From: Metarhizium brunneum
Lineage: Eukaryota > Ascomycota > Sordariomycetes > Hypocreales > Clavicipitaceae
Reading direction: 5' to 3'
Length of the DNA stretch: 64,000 nt
NCBI RefSeq assembly: GCF_013426205.1
Contig: NC_089423.1
Span: 1,116,001-1,180,000 of the forward strand
Part shown: positions 56,435 through 64,000 of the stretch, piece after piece
Layout of the letters: every line of letters starts with the position of its first letter
Numbering within the stretch: position 1 is the first letter of the stretch
Made by a program: the position numbers and the translations under genes
The notes under the pieces: model-generated
Told to the model about the DNA's origin: nothing
Databases searched by the model: none
What the model saw: the letters and a program-made list of their open reading frames with translations, nothing else

Positions 56435-57201
56435 GAGGGTTCGTTGGACACTTTAGAGAGGGTGTAACAAATGGGATAAACAAGCGAGTCTGGAGCAGCG
56501 CTCGAGTCGAGAGGGATGTCCTGTAACTGGGCCGCGTTTTTTCTTTCTTCTCTTTTTTGAGGCGCATTGGAAGAATTGGTTTGCGCTATTGTACAGATAA
56601 TGCAAAGGGAATGAAGATGCCGGTCTCGCGTGAGATGTTTGCAGACGGCTGTGACGGGCGGGCTTGTCGACGGTAGAATTGATGAAGGACGGGAAGCATC
56701 ACTTTTGTATACAATGAAGCTCGTAAATGGACCTGGCTAGGTGGTAAAAATATGAATTACAGTATGATTATCATGGCCTGTAACCACAAGAGCATCAAGC
56801 ACCTCCCTCCTAGACGTGTTGCAATAGTAAAATTGGGTGGTTAAGAAAATGGAACCAAGGCACAGTGATGGGCTGACAGCCTCACCCGTTGCAGAAGTGC
56901 ATCTGCTAGCGCTTGAGGGTCATGTAAGTCTCCAAGCTGCCATGTTGCAACTCTCAAGTCGTTTCTTGTCGCATCCGGCCCAGTCATGCCGAGTCACTCG
57001 ACACAGCGGCAGCGGCACAGCGAGACCGGAGACGCGTTATCGATAAGCGAGCTATGAAATGTCAACGCCCTTCCATGGACAGTCTGATAACCCCCCTCCA
57101 GCGGCCACCCCAATCCAAACGTCTGCCGCCGTTTACAATTGCTCAAATCCCGACCGTTTGTCATCTGACAGATTGTAAGGGAGGCCAGAAGAAAAACAAC
57201 C
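56435..57201. other. spacer between ATG27 and ARG8
   Basis: 3' flank of ATG27 and promoter side of ARG8. No coding frame was recognised. Short frames at 56837-57046 and 57054-57347 are shadows or leader sequence. Confidence 0.5.
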
Positions 57202-58778
57202 ATGGCCATGAGGCTTCCAGTTCGGCAACTCGCCCTGACGACGAGGACATGGGCCGCCGCCGCCTCCCCGAGCACGCGGCGCTTTACGTCGACGGCGTCG
57301 AACCTCTCCGACGCCGCGAAGAAGACTATCAACGTGAGTCTACATAGGTCCCTACCCGCCGATTGTCCTTGATCCACGGACGCTGACTGACGGGGGGGGT
57401 TTTTGTCGCAGAGGGACGCCGAGCTTCCCAATCCCGACCCGGGCGCCGACTCGCCCTCGGCCGCGCTCGTCAGCGAACACGCGCCGTACATGGTGGCCAC
57501 GTATGCGCGGCCGCCGCCCGTGTTCGTCCAGGGCGAGGGCTCGTGGCTGTGGGACGTTGAGAACAGGAAGTATCTCGACTTCACGGCCGGCATAGCCGTC
57601 ACGTCGCTGGGCCACAGTGACGCCGAGTTTACCCGGCTTCTGACGCAGCAGGTTGGTTCCCCCCTTTCCTTGTTGGTGCACCCGGGCGCGATGCCGTGTG
57701 CAAAATTGGCAATTCTTCTTGATTAACTTTTTCGTTCTTTCTGGGTTCGCAGGCCAAGACGCTTATCCACGCCTCAAACTTGTACTACAATCCGTGGACG
57801 GGCGCGCTGTCCAAGCTCCTTGTGGAGAAGACGCTGTCGTCGGGGGGCATGCACAACGCCTCGAGGGTGTTTGTGTGCAACTCGGGCAGCGAGGCCAACG
57901 AGGCGGCCATCAAGTTTGCCCGCAAGACGGGCAAGGTTGTCGACCCGTCGGGCGGCAAGGTCGAGGTCGTGTCGTTTGGAAACGCCTTTCACGGGCGCAC
58001 AATGGGCGCGCTGTCGGCGACGCACAACCCCAAGTACCAGAAGCCGTTTGCGCCCATGGTCCCGGGCTTCGTGCAGGGCGTGTACAACGACGTCGCCGGC
58101 ATCAAGGACCTCGTCACAGAGAGGACCTGCGGCGTCATTGTTGAGCCGATCCAGGGCGAGGGCGGCGTCATGGCCGCCTCGGAAGAGTTCCTCGTTGCGC
58201 TGGCCAAGAGGTGTCGCGAGGTGGGCGCAGTGCTCATCTACGACGAGATCCAGTGCGGGATGGGGAGGACGGGCAGTCTCTGGGCGCATGGGAGCCTGCC
58301 CAGGGATGCGCACCCGGATATTATTACGACCGCCAAGGCCCTGGGCAACGGGTTCCCGATCGGTGCGGTTGTGGTCAACGACTTTGTGAGCGACAAGATC
58401 AAGGTTGGCGACCATGGGACTACGTTTGGCGGGAACCCCTTGGCGTGTCGGCTGGCGCATTACCTCGTCGAGAGGCTTTCTGATCCCGCACTACAGCGGG
58501 GGGTTCTTGAAAAGTCGAAGCTGTTCCAGGATGGGTTTGCCAAGTTGAAGGAACGGTTTCCGGAGCTGGTTACGGAAGTTAGGGGTCGCGGACTGATACT
58601 GGGCCTGCAGCTGACGGAGGATCCTAGTGCTATTGTCAAGGCGGCGAGGGAGAGGGGTTTGTTGGTGATTACGGCGGGAACGAATACTTTGCGTTTTGTG
58701 CCAAGCTTGGTGGTGACGGATGAGGAGATTGCGCAGGGCTTACAGATTCTGGAGGATGCAATTGCTGCGACGAGGTAG
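57202..58778 (+). CDS. ARG8: acetylornithine aminotransferase, mitochondrial
   Basis: Three exons (57202-57333, 57412-57651, 57753-58778; introns 78 and 101 nt) give 465 aa. The first exon is a mitochondrial presequence (MAMRLPVRQLALTTRTWAAA, then STRRFTSTASNL). The class-III aminotransferase core follows: GEGSWLWDVENRKYLDFTAG, SNLYYNPWTGALSK, FVCNSGSEANEAAIKFAR, FGNAFHGRTMGALSATHN, PIQGEGGV, LIYDEIQCGMGRTG and the pyridoxal-phosphate lysine in TTAKALGNGFPIGA (Lys319), then GTTFGGNPLACR. The enzyme makes N-acetylornithine using glutamate as amino donor in mitochondrial arginine synthesis. The coding sequence is very GC-rich at third positions, suggesting high expression or local GC bias. It converges with the glutamate decarboxylase gene, 317 bp away. 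Confidence 0.96.
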
Positions 58779-59095
58779 GATTGTGCCTCACAGATAGGTT
58801 GACGTCTTGTCGTGTGGAAAAGACGTATAGCGGCATATATAATTGCATTCTGACTGGCGCGTCTTATTACGGGTCCCGTTGGCTAATGACTCTGGATAAG
58901 GGTACTCGTGAACAATCACCGTGTTTAAAGTCACCTGAATGTATAAACTGGCTTTGCATTTTATAAATGTGCTAATGATATACTGTGGCATTTCCTCACG
59001 GCAGTGGTAACTTTTCCGAGGAGTGAGTCTAAGTACTGCTCCGATGGCATGGCAAGCCAAATTGATACTTTTCAGCATATGAAAAGTATTGCTAA
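58779..59095. terminator. short convergent 3' spacer of ARG8 and glutamate decarboxylase
   Basis: A 317-bp AT-rich spacer between two convergent stop codons; both transcripts should end here. No clear polyadenylation signal was pinned down; gcatatataattgc and tttataaatg are candidate AT-rich elements. Confidence 0.45.
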
Positions 59096-60907
59096 TTAAC
59101 AAGCCGCATGAGTCTTGCCAGTCTTGCCCTGAAGGGAATGATCATCATCCTGCAAATTGTGAGCCACGATTCATATGAAAGCAGACGAATGATGAGACAT
59201 ACTTTGAAATGTCGAGGCTTGTGAATAGATTCTTGAGCTCGGCCAGAGGACGTCAAATGCGTCTTGATGTACTCCTCCTGTCGCTTGATCGTCTCGCGAT
59301 CCATTTCCTCCAACATGCCGAGGCAGATCTTGATATCGTGAATCAGGACATCGCATCTGCTACGGGAAAAGTCTTCACGAACAACAACACGCAGCATCTT
59401 CATCTTGTTAGTGTTGGGCGCCATGGTGTATGCGGGGACAACCCATCCTCGGGATCGGAGTTGACGAGCCAGGGTAAATTCGTCGTAATGGCGGTCTTCG
59501 CGACCACCTTCATTGGGTTCCGGAAATCGAAAAGCGACAAGGGGTAGACCCTCTCCGGCACGTTTAGACATGATGATAAACCCGAGCTTCTGGAGAGAGT
59601 CGCTAAGATAGTCAGCTGTGCGGGTCAGGTTGCTCATGATAAGGCGGTAGCCTTGCTTGCCAAGACGTATAAGCTGGTAATACTGTCCGATGACTTGGGA
59701 TGCTCCCTTGGAGAAATTTAGAGTAAAAGATGACTGCTGGGCTCCGAGGTAGTCGATGTTGAAGACGAGGTCTTGGGGAAGATATTCGGCAGCTCGCCAA
59801 ATGGCCCAACCTACACCAGGGTAGACCAGACCATACTGCTGATGCGTTAGAGAGCTACAAGGGAAAAACCTTGAATAGTTGAGAAGCATAGTATCAGCAT
59901 ACCTTATGGCCCGAGACGTTGATGGAGACGACCTTGTCGCATCTAAAGTCCCACTCCAGGTCAGGCACGACAAATGGAGCGACGAAGCCACCACTGGCAG
60001 CATCCACGTGGATAGGAACATCAATGTTCTTCTCAATCAACAAGTCGTTCACCGCCTTGACATCTTCATAGTCACCAGTGTAAGTCGTACCCAAAATGAG
60101 AACACAGCCGATGGTGTTTTCATCACACTTGGCCACCATTTCCTCAGGATCAATGACAAAGCGTGTCGGAGTACAGTTAATAAACTTCTCCTCAATCTCA
60201 AAATAGCGGGTAGCCTTCTCCCAGCACACCTGGACCGCGGATGACATGATGAGGTTAGGGCGTTCAGTGCTTTTGCCTTCAGCCTGGCGGCGAATCTTCC
60301 AACGACGCTTCATCGCCAACACAGCCAGCATAATAGCCTCAGAGGAACCCACACTTGAACACCCGATCCCATTGCCACTGGGTGCATGGAACAAATCGCC
60401 TATCATGTTGACGCATCGGCTTTGAATGTCAGCTGACTGGGGGTATTCCTCGTAGTCGATGAAGTTCTTGGAGAGGGAGTGAGCCATCAACTTCTCAGCC
60501 TCGTCTTCCTATTCGCCAGTCAGTATATGTCGTTTGCCAGGAGTTGAGGCGACCAACCATGTAAGTAGTGACAAAAGACGCTAGACTGCTACTGTTAGAA
60601 TAATGCTGACGTGCTATGCAGACTGATAAATGCAGACATACTTGAGCTTGGGGTTGTTATCCAAACTAAGATCGTCCTTGATCATTCTATAAGCAATCTC
60701 GCGGGGCATCGCACGCTCTGGCATGGTGAATCTGGGCAACTCCTGCTCCGCGAAGCGGGAGCCGTAAACACTGGTAGTGAGGCTATCTTCCTCGGACGAC
60801 AGCTTCAAAGTACTACGGGCTTTTTGAGTCAGGTGGGCAACTGCGTCATTGGCAATGCTCGCAGCGCTGCCGCTGTCGTCCTTGTTGATGGCACTGAGAT
60901 GAACCAT
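59096..60907 (-). CDS. GAD1: glutamate decarboxylase
   Basis: Five exons (60907-60642, 60585-60558, 60508-59903, 59835-59203, 59149-59096) give 528 aa. Seen in order: FVTTYMEDEAEKLMAHSLSK, NFIDYEEYPQSADIQSRCVN, GDLFHAPSGNGIGCSSVGSS, ILGTTYTGDYEDVKAV, IHVDAASGGFVAPFV, then NVSGHK/YGLVYPGVGWAIW with the pyridoxal-phosphate lysine Lys300 at the end of exon 3. The C-terminus (DDDHSLQGKTGKTHAAC) is that of fungal and plant GADs. The enzyme turns glutamate into GABA and CO2 in the cytosol, feeding the GABA shunt and acid-stress responses. Exon 2 is a 28-nt micro-exon coding part of NLASFVTTYM. Its neighbour ARG8 also consumes glutamate. The N-terminal 60 residues are a variable extension. Confidence 0.95.
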
Positions 60908-62132
60908 GATGACGTGGAATGCTGGGTGATGGACAAAGACACCAAAGGCGGATTTAAACGGGACTGAAGCGGTCTCACGAAGCTGAAAAAGATGTTAGAT
61001 AGAGAAGACAGAGAAGATCGAGAGACCAGAAAAGGATTTTCAACACAACGAGAAGAGGGGAGCGTGGGACATGTTAATAGCTCCGGCCATATGCTGAACC
61101 TTAACGACTAAGAGCTTAATCACTCGACGTCAGCAACACACAGCCTGAATGTGTGCTTCAGCGCAACCTCTCTTGCAGCTCGTGGCTAGGTCTAGCTTGA
61201 GCCCCTCCAGGTTCGAAACAATAAAACTGACCAATATAATTACTTTGTTCAGCACGACCGGCAGTGGCGGGGCTGCGTCCATAATCCCTCTTTGTCCTGG
61301 TTCGATAGCCCCTGGTGACTAGGCCAGGGGTCACGATGGATTTCGCTGCATCCTACCACCAAACTGTGTTGGCGCCTCGGATCTGACGGCTCACCTCGGG
61401 GCAGCGAAATATGGGCCTGGAACGAGGGGCAATAACGCGCGCATAAAGACAATAGTAGTACCCAAAGCCGCAATACTACTTCACCAACACAGCTTTAACA
61501 CTCGCTTCCCCTCCCCACTAAAGCCGCGCCAGATCACAGCCGTGCTTGCCGAGCGCCACCACCAGGGTCTATGGGACGACGGAGTAGTACCGACTAGCTC
61601 TTGGATACCGGGCACCTGGTTCCTACCCCGTACCATGAGTTGTGAGGGCTTCATGAAGACGAGGTGATGTGAAACATGGCCGCAGTCGGCAGAATGACCC
61701 GAGTTTGCGCTTTGTGCCGGGATTCAGATGTTTGGACGGCGACTGTGCTCAACTCAATCCACCCAGCAGTCCGTCCTTATGCCAGCTTTTTGTCGTGGCA
61801 CTTGAGAAGTTGAGGGCTGATTCGACGAGACACTGTGCTACTGGCCGGAACCAATGCATAGGAGGTTAATGGGTGTGAGAACCAAGGATGGCATGGCCTA
61901 GAAGCTTACATGTCATTTCCGTGAGACACATTTTCGCCAAGACAATCAAAAGTGCAGAGGGTATTCATGCTTAGTTAGCATTTAGGCACCAGCCTGGCTC
62001 AAGTGAGGTCTCTGATGGATGGGGTAGAAAAGAAGGGAGGATGTAACATCTGAAGCCTCCCCGCGGGGTTCGACAGAAAACCTGGAAGTCGTCGCCAGTC
62101 GTCTGCCATGCAATTGGGCAAGAGCGACACGG
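60908..62132. promoter_or_regulatory. 1.2 kb upstream of glutamate decarboxylase
   Basis: Promoter side of the decarboxylase gene and spacer up to the MITE. No coding frame with recognisable content was found. Confidence 0.45.
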
Positions 62133-62384
62133 TATCCCTTTGAATGTGCGCAGGTCCAATTGATGTATTCAACCCACTTTTTTTATGATACTTAAGGATA
62201 CTTAAGGATATTTAAGGATACTTAAATATACTTTCTTATTAATAATAATAACTAGTATATTCTTATATACTTAAGTATCTTTAAAATTATAATCTCTAAG
62301 TATATATCTTTTAAATAAGTAATTATTATTGGCTAGAACCCTGGTCCGTTACAAAAATTAGACCTGCGCACATTCGAAGGGATA
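62133..62384. mobile_element. MITE copy 2 (about 0.25 kb) with TA target duplication
   Basis: The left end TATCCCTTTGAATGTGCGC (62133) mirrors the right end GCGCACATTCGAAGGGATA (to 62384), with TA on both sides. The arms match those of copy 1 at 13265 apart from a few substitutions, including CTTTGAA/TTCGAAG. The interior is AT-rich, has short 10-bp tandem units (acttaaggat repeated) and shares the blocks ttcaacccactt and gttacaaaaatt with copy 1. It has no open frame. It lies about 0.2 kb downstream of the lipase-like gene's stop codon. Confidence 0.87.
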
Positions 62385-62575
62385 CTCTTGTAGCTGACCA
62401 CCTCACAACCTGGCAACTTTGACTGTGTACTAGGGTGCCTAGTACTTAGTACCAAGAGCTTTGTCACTTGTTATTCCAAGGTTGATGATCTAGCACATTT
62501 CGCATGAATTGCTTCCAGACACCATCTACTATCAACACCCACACGGTCACTCGAGCATTCTGATATGTACCAGAA

Positions 62576-64000
62576 CTAATTGTCCTCCCCTGTCCCCGTC
62601 AGCCCACCTGCCAACCCCTCCATTCTTCTATCCAACAGGTCATCTGTACTGCCTAACTTGATGAGACTCTTATTCTTACTCAATATCTTCTTCTTATGTT
62701 TCTGCGCATCGCCATTTCCCTTCTCATTTGATACCATTTCAAGCTTCTCTGCCCCAGAAGCATTTGAGCCCCGTCCCCTATTTAGCTTGGTCATGCTAAT
62801 CTCCAATGGCTTATCTTCGTCACCACTAGACTCCGCCAAGTGATGTTGATGATGTTGTCGTTGCTCACTGTGGTATGCCATCCTTTCTGTGCGCGGGGAG
62901 AGATGAGTAGGGTGTTGGTTCTTGGTGCGGAGATGCTCTGCTTCGAGGAAGAGCTGTTCGAACCAGAGAACGCACCGATCAAAGTGTTTCCATGCAGGAG
63001 GATAAATTCCAGGGAATTGCATGAATCCATGGGAGACTCCGGGGATGAGAGCTACTTCAGCTGCTTCAGTGTCGTCAAAGGGCCGGTTTTGTTCCCTTGC
63101 TACGGCCTCTTTGGCGCGACGGAGACGGCCTGCGAAGATGACGGTGTCATCGACGAGAGGATCACGTTCGCCCGTCATAAAGTATGTTTTGGGGAACCTG
63201 GCGAGAAGGTTTTCAGGCGCGAGGACCGGACTTAAGAGATAATCCTGCGAGAAGTCGGGTCGATTATGGGGTCCGATGTAGAGGATAATCATGGCTCGCA
63301 TCATTTCCGGAGTGAGGACTCGGTCATTAAAGTAGGAAATCATGGAGGATGTTGCGAGACGAGTTTGCATCGGCTGCGAGTGGTGAGACATGTTGTCCAC
63401 CTTTTTGGGTCCGTTCCTCTCCGTATCTGAGGTAAAAGACCGCGGCCCAGTGTGGGAGAATTGAGGTTGGCAATCGTGAGGACTTCTGGGCGGGATAGAA
63501 GTTGATTCAGGAGGAGTGATTTCGTCTTCGTCATCGGAGTGATGTGGTGTTCCCACCAGTTGGTTGTATTGCATGCTTTTGCGTCGGGCAATAGTTCTAT
63601 TTGTCTTGCGCATCTTACGGTCTCTAATCAACGACATTTGCTCATCTGTCATCCAGTTTCCGATATTCATGTCCAGGGCTGGATAGAAACACACCAAACC
63701 GTCTGGAGCGGGCAGTGCTCCTCGGCCAGCAAATCGCCGGAACTCACCATCACTCGTCTCGGTAATCATCAAGGTTGCGGAGACAGCAAGGTTGGCTCCA
63801 GCACTATCGCCCGTGATAATAATTCGAGGCGTCTCGCGACCTGACAGGCCGATGCAACGCCCTTTTGTATTGATGATGGCGGCATAGACGTCAAATATCT
63901 CATTGACGGCATAGGGATAGGGAAATTCTGGGGCCTTTTTATAGTCCAGACTAAGAATAGGCAGCCCAGACTTTGATGCCCAAGCAAGGAGCTTGTCATC
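62576..64000 (-). CDS. hormone-sensitive-lipase-like esterase, 3' part (runs off window)
   Basis: The frame is open from the window edge (64000) to the stop at 62576, about 474 codons, so the N-terminus with the usual HGGG oxyanion motif is outside. Visible: LPILSLDYKKAPEFPYPYAV, then the nucleophile elbow IIITGDSAGANLAVS, a substrate region PDGLVCFYPALDMN, the catalytic acid in MTGERDPLVDDT and the His in IPGVSHGFMQFP. This is the alpha/beta-hydrolase-3 / hormone-sensitive lipase pattern; such enzymes hydrolyse esters or acylglycerols. Between the nucleophile and acid there is a long polar insert (about residues 75-170 of the visible part, with HHSDDEDEITPPEST), and the C-terminus is a low-complexity tail rich in His, Lys and Ser, probably a regulatory region. 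Confidence 0.88.
   Translation of the reverse strand, partial: DDKLLAWASKSGLPILSLDYKKAPEFPYPYAVNEIFDVYAAIINTKGRCIGLSGRETPRIIITGDSAGANLAVSATLMITETSDGEFRRFAGRGALPAPDGLVCFYPALDMNIGNWMTDEQMSLIRDRKMRKTNRTIARRKSMQYNQLVGTPHHSDDEDEITPPESTSIPPRSPHDCQPQFSHTGPRSFTSDTERNGPKKVDNMSHHSQPMQTRLATSSMISYFNDRVLTPEMMRAMIILYIGPHNRPDFSQDYLLSPVLAPENLLARFPKTYFMTGERDPLVDDTVIFAGRLRRAKEAVAREQNRPFDDTEAAEVALIPGVSHGFMQFPGIYPPAWKHFDRCVLWFEQLFLEAEHLRTKNQHPTHLSPRTERMAYHSEQRQHHQHHLAESSGDEDKPLEISMTKLNRGRGSNASGAEKLEMVSNEKGNGDAQKHKKKILSKNKSLIKLGSTDDLLDRRMEGLAGGLTGTGEDN

Noticed and set aside
57774..58460. 228-codon minus-strand frame
   Set aside because: Antisense shadow of ARG8, whose catalytic motifs are intact on the plus strand.
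1..64000. tRNA genes, rRNA, CRISPR arrays and polyketide or peptide synthase genes
   Set aside because: I looked for B-box-like GGTTCGA elements, rRNA blocks, spaced repeats and large synthase frames and found none; a dedicated tRNA scan was not possible.

Overview
The window is nuclear DNA of a filamentous ascomycete (Pezizomycotina, probably a Sordariomycete of the order Hypocreales). The evidence is many short spliceosomal introns (mostly 49-110 nt, GT-AG with CTAAC/CTGAC-like branch sites), a Zn2Cys6 regulator with the fungal-specific middle homology region, fungal families (ATG27, PEX22-like, SPT20, ARG8, orotidine-5'-phosphate decarboxylase, eIF2B gamma) and long gene-poor spacers with microsatellites and a MITE pair. 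No secondary-metabolite cluster, CRISPR, rRNA or tRNA was seen. Species assignment is inference; exon models were built by eye from splice signals and reading-frame phase, and all stated lengths are phase-consistent.

Layout. 1-13 kb: an unrecognised ORF, a thioredoxin-reductase-like flavoprotein (-), a secreted-type or intracellular subtilase (-), a 2.7 kb empty stretch with repeated ACAAAGG motifs, a coiled-coil protein (+), and a GPI-anchored protein with a truncated-globin-like core (-). 13-20 kb: MITE copy 1, a Cys-rich ORF, an ETHE1-type metallo-beta-lactamase protein with a GC-AG intron (-), a two-EthD-barrel/alpha-beta-hydrolase fusion (-), a broken UMP-CMP-kinase-like gene (-), and the pyrimidine gene for orotidine-5'-phosphate decarboxylase (-). 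21-31 kb: a ten-exon Zn2Cys6 regulator (-), an SSU1-type sulfite-pump pseudogene (+), a DOMON-cytochrome b561 membrane protein (-), and an F-box/LRR-like protein (-). 31-46 kb is very gene-poor; its only confident gene is a C2H2 developmental-type transcription factor (-), preceded by about 8.5 kb of repeat-bearing spacer.

46-64 kb is dense housekeeping sequence: eIF2B gamma (-) and PEX22-like (+) diverge from a shared 0.7 kb spacer; SPT20 (SAGA subunit, polyQ) and ATG27 (autophagy cargo receptor) lie in tandem (+); ARG8 (acetylornithine aminotransferase, +) and glutamate decarboxylase (-) converge, both using glutamate; then MITE copy 2 and the 3' part of a hormone-sensitive-lipase-like esterase that runs off the window edge.

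The most interesting items are the two copies of a TA-flanked palindromic MITE, two independent pseudogenes (one apparently killed at an intron 3' splice site), the globin-like GPI protein, the EthD-EthD-hydrolase fusion, and a 9-bp motif TACGGAGTA strongly over-represented in the spacers.
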